A DNA stretch of 64,000 bases from [Lactobacillus] rogosae (GTDB taxonomy: Bacteria; Bacillota; Clostridia; Lachnospirales; Lachnospiraceae): contig FONU01000007.1 of NCBI GenBank assembly GCA_900112995.1, forward strand, positions 87,825-151,824, given 5' to 3'. Under the pieces are notes generated by a model. It searched no databases. It had not been told where the DNA came from and was given only the letters and a program-made list of their open reading frames with translations. A program made the position numbers and the translations under genes. Positions 38,166 to 47,031 of this stretch are shown here, in pieces. Position 1 is the first letter of the stretch. The number at the start of each line of letters is the position of its first letter.

Positions 38166-39245
38166 TTATTCCTCACCCATCTTAGCAAGCTTAGCCGCCT
38201 GGTCGGCTGCTATGCAGGCATCGATAATTTCCTGAATATCACCATTCATAATCTTATCAAGCTTATAAAGTGTAAGACCTATTCTATGGTCTGTTACACG
38301 TCCCTGTGGGAAGTTGTAAGTTCTTATCTTCTCAGCTCTGTCTCCAGTACCTATCTGGCTTCTTCTTGCATCTGCTTCTGCATCGTGTGCTTTCTGTGTT
38401 TCAAGGTCATATAACTTAGCCCTTAAGAGTGCGAAAGCCTTTTCTTTGTTCTGTATCTGTGACTTTTCTGTCTGTGAGTAGATAACTATACCTGTAGGAT
38501 AATGAGTAAGACGGACTGCTGAGTCAGTTGTGTTGACACACTGTCCACCATTACCTGAGGCACGCATAACATCAATACGGATATCCTTATCATCTATCTG
38601 GATATCAACTTCCTCTGCCTCTGGCATAACTGCTACAGAAGCTGTCGAAGTCTGAATTCTTCCGTTAGATTCTGTTACAGGAACTCTCTGTACTCTGTGT
38701 ACACCACTTTCGTACTTCATAACAGAGTATGCACCCTGTCCCTTAACCATAAATTCTACTTCCTTCATACCGCCGATACCAGTTTCATCAGCATTAACCA
38801 CTTCTATCTTCCAGCCCTTAGTATCTGCATAGTGTGAGTACATACGGAAAAGTTCTGCGGCAAAAAGTGCTGCTTCTTCTCCACCTGCACCAGCTCTGAT
38901 TTCAACCACGATATCTTTATCATCATTAGGATCTTTAGGAAGAAGTAATATTTTAAGCTTCTTCTCTAATTCTTCAACCTTCTTCTTAGAGTCAGCAAGC
39001 TCTTCTCTTGCCATCTCTAAAAGTTCCTCATCACTTTCTTCACTTATCATCTGAAGACTGTCCTCTATATTCTGCTTGCTTGCCTTATATTCTGTGTAAG
39101 CTTCAACGATAGGTGCAAGATTGCTCTGTTCTTTCATATATTTTCTGAACTTGTCCTGATCAGTTACAATATCCGGATTGCCAAGTTCCGCTGTTACATC
39201 TTCATAACGGCGTAATGTATCTTCTAATCTGTCAAACATACTCAT
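38166..39245 (-). CDS. prfA: Peptide chain release factor 1
   Basis: Recognises UAA and UAG and triggers peptide release. It has 359 residues, with the codon-recognition tripeptide PVT at 189-191 and the catalytic GGQ at 233-235, whose glutamine is methylated by PrmC. GGAG lies 10 bases before the ATG. It follows prmC by 33 bases; the modifying enzyme and its substrate are encoded together. Confidence 0.98.
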   Translation of the reverse strand: MSMFDRLEDTLRRYEDVTAELGNPDIVTDQDKFRKYMKEQSNLAPIVEAYTEYKASKQNIEDSLQMISEESDEELLEMAREELADSKKKVEELEKKLKILLLPKDPNDDKDIVVEIRAGAGGEEAALFAAELFRMYSHYADTKGWKIEVVNADETGIGGMKEVEFMVKGQGAYSVMKYESGVHRVQRVPVTESNGRIQTSTASVAVMPEAEEVDIQIDDKDIRIDVMRASGNGGQCVNTTDSAVRLTHYPTGIVIYSQTEKSQIQNKEKAFALLRAKLYDLETQKAHDAEADARRSQIGTGDRAEKIRTYNFPQGRVTDHRIGLTLYKLDKIMNGDIQEIIDACIAADQAAKLAKMGEE

Positions 39246-39278
39246 TGCTGTATTTCTCCATTTCTCCGTTTAACGGTA

Positions 39279-40169
39279 TTAATTAATATTATTAAGCCTG
39301 CCAATTACAACTCTGTCAAGTCCTGCAAGATCTTTTATAACCTTAATGCCAGAATAGCCGCACTGTTCCATTATATTACGGACATCTTCTGCCTGATTAT
39401 AACCTATTTCATAACATAAATATCCATTTTCTTTTAAATAATTTACAGACTGTTTAGTTATCGCCTTGTAGAATTTAAGGCCGTCCGTATCACCATCTAG
39501 TGCAAGCACAGGGTCGTGCAGCCTTACTTCCTCTGATAATTCATCTATATCTTTAGTAGGTATATATGGTGGATTAGATACTATAACATCAAATCTGTTA
39601 TCCTCATTTTTATATTGCTCACATTCCGAAGAACTAAACATATCACTCTTTATAAGCTTAATATAATCTGCATTATTATACTTTTTATTATAGTCAGCTA
39701 CTTTTAGTGCATCATCTGATATATCTATGGCAACAGCTCCATTTTCAGAAGTATGCCCTGATGCAGCAAGTGATATAATTATACAGCCTGAACCTGTACA
39801 CATATCAAGCACACGGCTTTCAGAGTTAGTCAGCTTCATAACTTCTTCTACAAGAATTTCTGTATCCTGCCTTGGAATAAGCACATTGGCATTAACCTTA
39901 TATTCCCTGCCATAGAAATTCACAATTCCGGTAATGTGCTGTAAAGGAATATGCTCTGCCCTTTTATTAATAAGTTCTGCGTATTCTGCAAGCTTTCCAC
40001 TATCTATCTTATCCATTGAATTAATAAGATATTGTGTTCTACTAATGCCCATCACAAGCAATAGCAGCTCGGTTGCATCATACTGGGCATTTTCTATACC
40101 GAAATCCTCAAGAAACTGTTTTCCATAATTAACAGCATCCCTTAAAGTCTTAACATTATCTAACTGCAT
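39279..40169 (-). CDS. prmC: Release factor glutamine methyltransferase
   Basis: SAM-dependent enzyme that methylates the GGQ glutamine of release factors. It has 296 residues: an N-terminal helical domain, SAM-binding VLDMCTGSGCI near 120-130 and the catalytic NPPY at 199-202. AAGG precedes the ATG. It lies 9 bases after the DUF1385 gene and just before prfA, a conserved arrangement in Clostridia. Confidence 0.96.
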   Translation of the reverse strand: MQLDNVKTLRDAVNYGKQFLEDFGIENAQYDATELLLLVMGISRTQYLINSMDKIDSGKLAEYAELINKRAEHIPLQHITGIVNFYGREYKVNANVLIPRQDTEILVEEVMKLTNSESRVLDMCTGSGCIIISLAASGHTSENGAVAIDISDDALKVADYNKKYNNADYIKLIKSDMFSSSECEQYKNEDNRFDVIVSNPPYIPTKDIDELSEEVRLHDPVLALDGDTDGLKFYKAITKQSVNYLKENGYLCYEIGYNQAEDVRNIMEQCGYSGIKVIKDLAGLDRVVIGRLNNIN

Positions 40170-40178
40170 ATATCTACC

Positions 40179-41777
40179 TTATTCTCTATCTCTCTGCTTA
40201 AATAATGGCACTTCGTCAGCACTGATATTTTCTTCTTCCTGTTCTGTCTCTTCTATCTCGAAAGCTGCTTCTACTTCTTCAACAGACATATTCTCAGACT
40301 CGTCAATATCTTCCTGAACGTTTTCTGTTGTAAAAGCATATTTGCTTCCAGTTTCTGTCTTGATTTTTTCAACAGTTTCGTAGTGGTCTTCTATCTCAAA
40401 GCCCTCAGGTAAATCATCATCGGCATTTTCCTGTGACGTTTCATTATCAGCTTCTGTGCTTTCTTGTGCTTTATCATCTGACTCTGCATTTTCCTGTAAT
40501 GCCTCACCGTCTGACTTAGCATTATCCTCATCTGAATTGCCATTGTCTGTGTCATCAACAGCATTTACTGTGTCTGGCTCAGCTTCAACATTGCCTGTAT
40601 CAGTTGTATCAGTCTTCACAACATCTGTATCTGAATTTAATGTGTCAGAATTACCATTTTCTGTATCTGACTTAGAACTATCTTTATCTGAACCTGCAAG
40701 CGACTTGCTTTCAACAGATTTCAAAGTTTCTGCCATAGCAACTTCCCTGGCATCAATCTTTCTTGTCTTCTTAGGCTTATGTATTAATTCACCTGTCAGG
40801 GCAAGCTTGGCTTCTGCCGCCTTAATATCAGCTTCCATATCAAGTGAAGTCTGATAATATTCCTTCAAAAATGCTTCCCAGTCGAATACTTCCTCAACTG
40901 CCTTTATGGCAACTTCTACCATATCCTCATCAGGTTCTCTTGTTGTGAGCTTCTGAAGCCACATTCCCGGTCTGCTTAAAGCAACTGTAAACCCATTATC
41001 ATTACGTCCTGCCCATCTTATAAATTCATAAGATACGCCTGCAATTACAGGAACTAAAAGCAGTCTTATAACAATCTGTAGTGCTGTATTGTCAACTCTT
41101 ATGAAAATGAAGAATACAACACTTATAAACATTACTATAAATAAAAAGCTTGTTCCACATCTTTTATGGTATCTTGAACTGTTCATAACATTTTCTACTG
41201 TAAGCCTTGCACCATTCTCAATGCAATTGATACATTTGTGTTCAGCACCATGATACATAAATGTCCTTTTAATATCTTTCATCAATGATATAAGAACAAG
41301 ATATAGTATGAATATTGCAACTCTGACTAGGCCTTCTATAAGATTAAGAAGTGTCTTTGAAGCAACGTATCCTTTAACAAGTCTTGATACATAGTATGGC
41401 AGAAGCATAAATAAACCAACTGCAAGAAATACTGACACTATAACTGTAAGTGCCATAAGTACTGATTCAAACTTGTCTTTGAATATTGATTTGCCGATTT
41501 CATCAGCCTTGGTCTTCTTCTGCTCATCTGGATCATCATAAAATGATGCTGAGTAGTTGATTGTTGATATTCCTGTTATGAGTGAGTCTATGAAACTTAC
41601 TACACCTCTTATTACAGGGTAACTCATCCATTTATGTTTTTCAGTAAGAACCTTACTTTCTCTAACGGTAACTTCGATTTCATTGTCAGGCTTTCTTACG
41701 GCAATAGAGTATTTGTCTTTATTGCGCATCATAATCCCCTCGATGACTGCCTGACCACCTATACCTGATGGTTTCAT
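40179..41777 (-). CDS. DUF1385 membrane protein with a long acidic C-terminal tail
   Basis: A 532-residue protein from the ATG at 41777 (GGAGG 8 bases upstream). The conserved DUF1385 part occupies roughly the first 320 residues: GGQAVIEGIMMRN near the N-terminus, several hydrophobic segments, and YHGAEHKCINCIENG with possible metal-binding His and Cys. The last 165 residues or so are low-complexity and strongly acidic, rich in Asp, Glu, Ser, Asn and Thr. They have loose repeats of SDT/NGNSD/NAESD type and look disordered. Its molecular function is unknown. It is conserved next to prmC, prfA and rpmE, which suggests a link to translation. Confidence 0.85.
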   Translation of the reverse strand: MKPSGIGGQAVIEGIMMRNKDKYSIAVRKPDNEIEVTVRESKVLTEKHKWMSYPVIRGVVSFIDSLITGISTINYSASFYDDPDEQKKTKADEIGKSIFKDKFESVLMALTVIVSVFLAVGLFMLLPYYVSRLVKGYVASKTLLNLIEGLVRVAIFILYLVLISLMKDIKRTFMYHGAEHKCINCIENGARLTVENVMNSSRYHKRCGTSFLFIVMFISVVFFIFIRVDNTALQIVIRLLLVPVIAGVSYEFIRWAGRNDNGFTVALSRPGMWLQKLTTREPDEDMVEVAIKAVEEVFDWEAFLKEYYQTSLDMEADIKAAEAKLALTGELIHKPKKTRKIDAREVAMAETLKSVESKSLAGSDKDSSKSDTENGNSDTLNSDTDVVKTDTTDTGNVEAEPDTVNAVDDTDNGNSDEDNAKSDGEALQENAESDDKAQESTEADNETSQENADDDLPEGFEIEDHYETVEKIKTETGSKYAFTTENVQEDIDESENMSVEEVEAAFEIEETEQEEENISADEVPLFKQRDRE

Positions 41778-41860
41778 AGTTTGGACCTCCAATTTGTTTG
41801 ATGGAATATTGGTGAGGTTAGCGGACAATGTGTGTAAACCGGACGGGCTTAGATATACGG

Positions 41861-41989
41861 ACGGGCTCTAGGCGCTTCGCTGTAGAGCACCTGTTCATTG
41901 ACCTGTCGGACAAGCTCTAGGTGCTTTGCTGTAGAGTGCCTGTTTGTTGGATGTGCTCCGGACAAGCTCTAAGCGCTTCGCTATAGAGC
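41861..41989. repeat. Three direct repeats of about 50 bp, each carrying a hairpin
   Basis: Three copies of a unit containing GCTCTA-x-GCGCTTCGCT-x-TAGAGC (41865-41888, 41914-41937, 41966-41989) are spaced 49 and 52 bases apart. Each is preceded by GGAC and two purines, and the first two are followed by CCTGTTYRTTG-like sequence. In each copy GCTCT pairs with AGAGC/T, so the DNA or RNA would form three adjacent stem-loops. No coding frame fits. The unit differs at a few positions per copy, so it is not a recent slippage. Confidence 0.7.
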
Positions 41990-42033
41990 TTTGGGCTGTT
42001 ATAGCGGTAGGTGATCGGTTTACGTTGTGGCTA

Positions 42034-42170
42034 ACTCGTAACGATGCCGTTCCAGAAGCTGAAGCTTCTGTCACTGTCGCGGTGCTCCTCGAATAGAAAT
42101 ATATAATACCGTGAATTCCTGCAAGCAGGATTCACAGCATTATATATTCCTATTCTCATCGTTACTCGCG
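42034..42170. repeat. Nested palindromic element upstream of the DUF1385 gene
   Basis: Outer arms GTAACGATG (42038-42046) and CATCGTTAC (42157-42165) enclose two hairpins: CAGAAGCT/AGCTTCTG (42053-42070), and a 30-31-base arm pair (42092-42122 with 42125-42154) with only a few mismatches and a 2-base loop. The whole forms a cruciform-like three-stem structure. With the adjacent direct repeats it fills the rpmE-DUF1385 gap. Confidence 0.65.
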
Positions 42171-42205
42171 CAAAAAAAAGTTGAGGTCTTGACAACCTCA
42201 ACTTT
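42171..42205 (-). terminator. Terminator downstream of rpmE
   Basis: A 10-bp stem (42177-42186 with 42196-42205) is followed on the minus strand by a run of eight T. It lies directly after the rpmE stop. Confidence 0.9.
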
Positions 42206-42215
42206 ATGTTCATAA

Positions 42216-42419
42216 CTAGTTATTAACACCATACTTTCTGTTGAACTTATCAATACGTCCACGAGCTGATGTAGCCTTCTGCTGTCCTGTATAGAATGGA
42301 TGGCACTTTGAGCAAATTTCTACGTGAATTTCTTCCTTTGTAGAACCTGTTACGAATTCGTTACCACAGTTACAAACAACCTTTGCCTGATAGTATGCTG
42401 GATGTATTCCTTCTCTCAT
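42216..42419 (-). CDS. rpmE: Ribosomal protein L31 (zinc-binding type)
   Basis: A 67-residue 50S subunit protein, [16 protein letters not shown] at the N-terminus. Zinc ligands CNCG and CSKC mark the Zn-binding (C+) form, the version replaced by a Zn-free paralogue under zinc shortage in some bacteria. The ATG at 42419 is favoured by GAGG 8 bases upstream; a GTG three codons earlier overlaps that site. A strong promoter lies at 42495-42523 and a terminator directly after the stop. Confidence 0.97.
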   Translation of the reverse strand: MREGIHPAYYQAKVVCNCGNEFVTGSTKEEIHVEICSKCHPFYTGQQKATSARGRIDKFNRKYGVNN

Positions 42420-42494
42420 TACTTTCACCTCTTTACAATATCTTTATATGATTTATCCTTATTTCTTTTTATCATTTTGATAAACAGCTTTGTT

Positions 42495-42523
42495 ATTGTA
42501 TCATACACATATATGTAATGCAA
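42495..42523 (-). promoter_or_regulatory. Probable sigma-A promoter for rpmE
   Basis: On the minus strand TTGCAT (42523-42518) and TACAAT (42500-42495) are separated by exactly 17 bases, about 75 bases upstream of the rpmE start. Good box quality and spacing. Confidence 0.6.
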
Positions 42524-42633
42524 GTACTAATTTTAAAAACTTACAAAAAACTTACCAATTTTTTAACTTCCATATATTCCATATATTAATACGAATTAAC
42601 AAACGCAGCTTTTATATTTTATATATAATATTT

Positions 42634-44145
42634 TTATACATAACGGTTCTTGATGATTGTCTTTACGAATTCATCATTATTTCTTGTCTTGGTGAACAGG
42701 TCAAGTATTCTTTCTGCAGCTTCATCTGTCTTAAGGCTGTTAAGGGCCTTCCTCATTATGTCTACTGCCTCAAGTTCTTCCTTATCAAGAAGAAGGTCTT
42801 CTCTTCTTGTACCCGACTTGGCTATGTCTATTGCCGGGAATACTCTCTTCTCGGATAACTTTCTGTCAAGTACAAGTTCCATATTACCTGTTCCCTTGAA
42901 TTCCTCAAATACTACGTCATCCATTTTACTTCCTGTTTCAACAAGTGCTGTTGCAAGTATTGTAAGACTTCCGCCTTCTCTCATATTACGTGCTGCACCA
43001 AAAAATCTCTTAGGCATATGGAGTGCCGCCGGGTCAAGACCACCTGATAATGTACGTCCACTTGCCTGAACTGTCATATTATAGGCTCTTGCAAGTCTTG
43101 TAATACTATCCAGAAGAATAATTACGTCCTGCTTCTGTTCTACAAGTCTTTTAGCTCTTTCTATAACCATCTCAGATACTCTCTTATGTCTTTCCGGAAG
43201 TTCATCAAATGTTGAATATATTACCTCTACGTTATCACCTGTTATTGACTCTTTAATATCTGTAACTTCCTCTGGTCTTTCATCAATAAGAAGAATCATA
43301 AGGTGCATTTCCGGGTTGTTCTTAGTAACCGCATTGGCAATCTGCTTAAGAAGTGTTGTCTTACCTGACTTAGGCTGTGATACTATCATACCACGCTGCC
43401 CCTTGCCTATAGGTGATATAAGATCAACCATTCTCATCGCTATTGTATTGGAATTCCTCTCAAGATGAATTCTTTCATTAGGAAAGATTGGTGTGAGCGT
43501 TTCAAACGCCTTTCTTCTCTGTGCAACAACCGGATTAAGTCCATTTACAGACTCAACATACATTATTGCGGAGAACTTCTCAGCCTGTGTCTTGGCTTTC
43601 TTAGGTCCTCTTATTATATCACCTGTCTTTAAGTTAAATCTTCTTATCTGTGATGGTGCTACATACACATCATTCTCGCCAGGAAGAAAATTCTCACATC
43701 TTATAAATCCGTAGCCTTCCTGTAATACTTCAAGTATTCCATCCGCCATCTCTGGCTCTTTTGCTTCATCATAAGAAGCCTTACCTTCATTAACTGTATG
43801 CTCCTGATATGTACGTTCCTGATATTGACGCTCCTGATATGGGCGTTTCTCATATCTTTCGTTCTGGTGCTGTCTGTGATTATTATTCACCGCTTCATTA
43901 TTATTAGTATTATTTATTGCTTCATTATTAGTATTAGCTGTTTCAGAATTATTAACTGTCCGTTCAGTAACAGTATTAACAGTTGCCTCATTATCAGTAT
44001 ATCCCACAGTACTCTCATTTTCCTCTGCTGCAATAATAGCATCAATAAGCTCACTCTTTCTCATAGCAGATATGTTCTTTATCTTCTTGTCTTTTGCAAA
44101 ATCCCTTAATACGCTTACTGAAAGTGTTTCTAATTTCTCACGCAT
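42634..44145 (-). CDS. rho: Transcription termination factor Rho with an Asn/Gln-rich insertion
   Basis: Hexameric RNA-dependent ATPase that ends transcription. It has 503 residues: an N-terminal Rho_N helical domain (1-45), then an Asn/Gln/Glu-rich insertion at about 50-130 ([19 protein letters not shown] and YQER-type repeats). The cold-shock-like RNA-binding domain ([15 protein letters not shown]) and the ATPase domain with Walker A SQPKSGKT follow. AAGGAGG lies 5 bases before the ATG. E. coli Rho has about 419 residues, so most of the extra length is the insertion. The gene lies upstream of rpmE and divergent from malic enzyme. Confidence 0.97.
   Translation of the reverse strand: MREKLETLSVSVLRDFAKDKKIKNISAMRKSELIDAIIAAEENESTVGYTDNEATVNTVTERTVNNSETANTNNEAINNTNNNEAVNNNHRQHQNERYEKRPYQERQYQERTYQEHTVNEGKASYDEAKEPEMADGILEVLQEGYGFIRCENFLPGENDVYVAPSQIRRFNLKTGDIIRGPKKAKTQAEKFSAIMYVESVNGLNPVVAQRRKAFETLTPIFPNERIHLERNSNTIAMRMVDLISPIGKGQRGMIVSQPKSGKTTLLKQIANAVTKNNPEMHLMILLIDERPEEVTDIKESITGDNVEVIYSTFDELPERHKRVSEMVIERAKRLVEQKQDVIILLDSITRLARAYNMTVQASGRTLSGGLDPAALHMPKRFFGAARNMREGGSLTILATALVETGSKMDDVVFEEFKGTGNMELVLDRKLSEKRVFPAIDIAKSGTRREDLLLDKEELEAVDIMRKALNSLKTDEAAERILDLFTKTRNNDEFVKTIIKNRYV
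43801..43845 (-). repeat. Three tandem 15-bp repeats inside rho
   Basis: Three consecutive 15-base units (43801-43815, 43816-43830, 43831-43845) of CTCCTGATATGTACG type encode repeated YQER-like pentapeptides in the Rho insertion. The copies differ by a few bases each. This is a site of possible repeat-number change in multiples of five codons. Confidence 0.75.
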
Positions 44146-44348
44146 TTAAACCTCCTTAACTTATTCCAGTATTTATTGATTATAAAAAATGCTATTACTC
44201 ATAAATACCGGATATACACTATGATTAAATCTAATATCAATTGTAAAATAACTATATATAACAAATTAATCTGGGAAACGATACGAATATGTATCTTAGA
44301 TTTCGTAATTTATTATACATTATTTTTCCCAAAAATAAAAGACTTATA

Positions 44349-44377
44349 TTGATGATAATTTCAGCTTGTGTTATTAT
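44349..44377 (+). promoter_or_regulatory. Candidate promoter for the malic enzyme operon
   Basis: TTGATG (44349-44354) and TATTAT (44372-44377) are separated by 17 bases, about 50 bases upstream of the malic enzyme ATG. The region is AT-rich, so confidence is moderate. Confidence 0.45.
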
Positions 44378-44429
44378 ATAGTCTATATGATTATTCTATA
44401 ATATTATTCATGAAAGGAACATATATCTT

Positions 44430-45581
44430 ATGACTAATGCAGAAAAAGCTTTACAGCTTCATAAAGAATGGAATGGTAAATTTGAAACAACTCCTAAGAT
44501 GAGTATTACAACAAGGGAAGACCTTGCTTTAGCATATACTCCTGGTGTAGCAGAACCTTGTAAGGTTATTGCCAAAGATAAAGAAGCCGCTTATACATAT
44601 ACAATAAAGTCTAACACTATTGCTGTTGTATCTGACGGAAGTGCCGTTCTTGGTCTTGGAAATATCGGTGCACACGCCGCTATGCCTGTTATGGAGGGTA
44701 AAGCTGTGTTATTCAAATCATTTGGTGGTGTTAATGCAGTTCCTATCTGTCTTGATACTCAGGATACAGAGGAGATTATTAAGACTGTTGTTAATATTGC
44801 ACCTGCATTTGGCGGCATTAATCTTGAAGATATATCGGCTCCAAGATGCTTTGAAATAGAAAGCCGATTAAAAGAGCTTCTTGATATTCCTGTATTCCAC
44901 GATGACCAGCACGGAACAGCTATCGTTGTATTAGCTGGTATCATCAATGGTTTAAAGGTTACAGGAAAGACCAAGGAAGAATGTAAGGTTGTAATAAATG
45001 GTGCTGGTTCTGCCGGTGTTGCTATTACTAAGCTTCTTCTTACCTACGGCTTTAAAAATGTTACTATGTGCGACAAATCTGGTATTCTTTCTAAGAATAG
45101 TGAAGGTCTTAACTGGATGCAGAAATCTATGATGGACGTTACTAACCTTGAAGGTAAGACTGGTTCACTTGCTGATGCTTTAGTCGGTGCTGATGTATTC
45201 GTAGGTGTATCTGCTCCTAATATCGTTACTGCTGATATGGTTAAGACTATGAATAAGGATGCTATTATATTTGCTATGGCTAACCCTGTTCCAGAGATTA
45301 TGCCAGATGTTGCGAAAGCCGCTGGTGCAAGAGTTGTCGGTACAGGCCGTTCAGATTTTCCTAATCAGGTTAATAATGTCATCGCATTCCCTGGTATATT
45401 CAAAGGTGCATTACAGGGACGTGCTACACAGATAACTGAGGAAATGAAGCTTGCAGCAGCTTTAGCAATTGCTAACCTTATTCCAGATTCAGAACTTTCA
45501 GATACTAATATTTTACCAGAAGCATTTGACCCTAAGGTAACCGATGTTGTTGCCAAAGCCGTTATGGACTTAATTAAGTAA
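44430..45581 (+). CDS. Malic enzyme (NAD(P)-dependent, oxaloacetate-decarboxylating)
   Basis: Converts malate to pyruvate and CO2 with reduction of NAD(P). It has 383 residues, the short bacterial form without a phosphotransacetylase domain. Visible motifs are the N-terminal [24 protein letters not shown], the metal-binding DDQHGTA and the Rossmann [18 protein letters not shown] lies 11 bases before the ATG. It is followed after 3 bases by the radical SAM gene, making it the first gene of a four-gene plus-strand series. Cofactor preference is not certain. Confidence 0.93.
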   Translation: MTNAEKALQLHKEWNGKFETTPKMSITTREDLALAYTPGVAEPCKVIAKDKEAAYTYTIKSNTIAVVSDGSAVLGLGNIGAHAAMPVMEGKAVLFKSFGGVNAVPICLDTQDTEEIIKTVVNIAPAFGGINLEDISAPRCFEIESRLKELLDIPVFHDDQHGTAIVVLAGIINGLKVTGKTKEECKVVINGAGSAGVAITKLLLTYGFKNVTMCDKSGILSKNSEGLNWMQKSMMDVTNLEGKTGSLADALVGADVFVGVSAPNIVTADMVKTMNKDAIIFAMANPVPEIMPDVAKAAGARVVGTGRSDFPNQVNNVIAFPGIFKGALQGRATQITEEMKLAAALAIANLIPDSELSDTNILPEAFDPKVTDVVAKAVMDLIK

Positions 45582-45584
45582 TAT

Positions 45585-46502
45585 ATGTTACCATATTACT
45601 ATTCCCTTAACGAATTTCTTCAAAAAGAATATGGCCATAAGCTTTACAAATTAGCCCTGAACGGTGGAATGACTTGCCCTAACCGTGACGGGCTAATTGA
45701 TACAAAAGGATGTATATTCTGTAGTGCCGGAGGTTCAGGCGACTTCGCAGGCGGCAGAAAATCCGATATGGATATTAACACACAGATAGATAATGCCAAA
45801 GCATTAATAAAGAACAAATATAATGGCGGTCATTTTATCGCCTATTTCCAGTCCTTTACTAATACTTATGCTGATATAGATTATCTGCGTAATCTTTATA
45901 TGCCGGTTATCAGGCGTGATGACATAGACATTTTATCTATAGCTACAAGACCTGACTGCATAGATGATAAAGTTCTTGATTTATTAGCTGAGCTTTCCTT
46001 AATAAAACCTGTATGGGTTGAATTAGGCTTACAGACTACCAACGAGAACACTGCCCGTTATATAAGGCGTGGGTATCCTCTTAAGACATTTGATGAGTGT
46101 GTAAGCACTCTTCGTTCTATTGGAATACGTCCAATTGTCCATATGATAGCAGGGCTTCCCAATGAAAATATGACTGATATGTTAAATACTGCTGACTACA
46201 TCGCACACTGTGGTGCATCAGGAATTAAGATACAGCTTTTACATATTTTACAAGGTACTGACCTTTGCCAGGATTATGATAAAGGTCTTTTTAATGTGCT
46301 TTCACTAGAAGAATATATGGATATTGCAGGACAGATAATAACTCATCTGCCACCTGATATGGTTGTCCATAGAATAACGGGCGATGGTCCCAAATCAATA
46401 CTTAAAGCTCCTTTATGGAGTTCTAACAAGAAGCTTGTATTGAACTCACTCAATAAACACTTCAAAGATAATAATATTTATCAAGGACGGAACTATGTAT
46501 GA
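45585..46502 (+). CDS. Radical SAM protein of the TIGR01212/YhcC family
   Basis: A 305-residue protein with radical SAM cysteines Cys31, Cys43 and Cys46 in CPNRDG...GCIFC, the longer spacing typical of the TIGR01212 group related to Elp3-like enzymes. The reaction is not established for this family in general; RNA modification has been suggested for relatives. It starts 3 bases after the malic enzyme stop and overlaps the next gene by 4 bases (ATGA), so these genes are translationally coupled. Confidence 0.88.
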   Translation: MLPYYYSLNEFLQKEYGHKLYKLALNGGMTCPNRDGLIDTKGCIFCSAGGSGDFAGGRKSDMDINTQIDNAKALIKNKYNGGHFIAYFQSFTNTYADIDYLRNLYMPVIRRDDIDILSIATRPDCIDDKVLDLLAELSLIKPVWVELGLQTTNENTARYIRRGYPLKTFDECVSTLRSIGIRPIVHMIAGLPNENMTDMLNTADYIAHCGASGIKIQLLHILQGTDLCQDYDKGLFNVLSLEEYMDIAGQIITHLPPDMVVHRITGDGPKSILKAPLWSSNKKLVLNSLNKHFKDNNIYQGRNYV

Positions 46503-47014
46503 ATACCGATTCGACAACGCTTTATAAGCTGATGATTTTGTATATGTTAAGCAAGGTCAATTTTCCGCTTTCCAATGTACAGATATCAACTTTTATGCTC
46601 GATAATGAATATACTTCATATTTTACATTTCAGGAAACAATTAATTCATTAGTTGAAGATTCCTTTATCCAGCAAATGAATTACAGAAACAGTACACAGT
46701 ACAAACTCACACAGGAAGGCGAAGATACTGTAGCGTTTTTCTATACTAAGATTTCACCTGCAATACGTGAAGATATTGATTCATATCTTGCAAGGAACAA
46801 ATACGAACTAAAATCCGAGGTTGGAACTACTTCTGACTACTATCGTACTACCAATGGAACTTATATCGCACATCTTCTGGTTAAAGAAGGGGACAGCACA
46901 CTTATTGAGCTTAACCTTGGAGTACCTTTAGAAGACCAGGCTAAAGATATGTGTGACAAATGGAAAGACTCAAGCCAGGATATATATGACTTTATAATGC
47001 ACAGACTTTTATAA
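46499..47014 (+). CDS. DUF4364 family protein
   Basis: A 171-residue cytoplasmic protein. The N-terminal part (LYKLMILYMLSKVNFPLSNV, then FTFQETINSLVEDSFIQ) has the look of a winged-helix fold, and the C-terminal half is a small alpha/beta domain. It matches my recollection of DUF4364, a Firmicutes family often described as a putative transcriptional regulator. Its start overlaps the radical SAM stop as ATGA. Function is unknown. Confidence 0.7.
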   Translation: MNTDSTTLYKLMILYMLSKVNFPLSNVQISTFMLDNEYTSYFTFQETINSLVEDSFIQQMNYRNSTQYKLTQEGEDTVAFFYTKISPAIREDIDSYLARNKYELKSEVGTTSDYYRTTNGTYIAHLLVKEGDSTLIELNLGVPLEDQAKDMCDKWKDSSQDIYDFIMHRLL

Positions 47015-47031
47015 TTATAATGAGGATTAAT

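Noticed and set aside
41861..41989. CRISPR array
   Set aside because: Only three imperfect units with similar rather than unique spacers, no cas genes, and the repeat itself is a hairpin followed by shared sequence.
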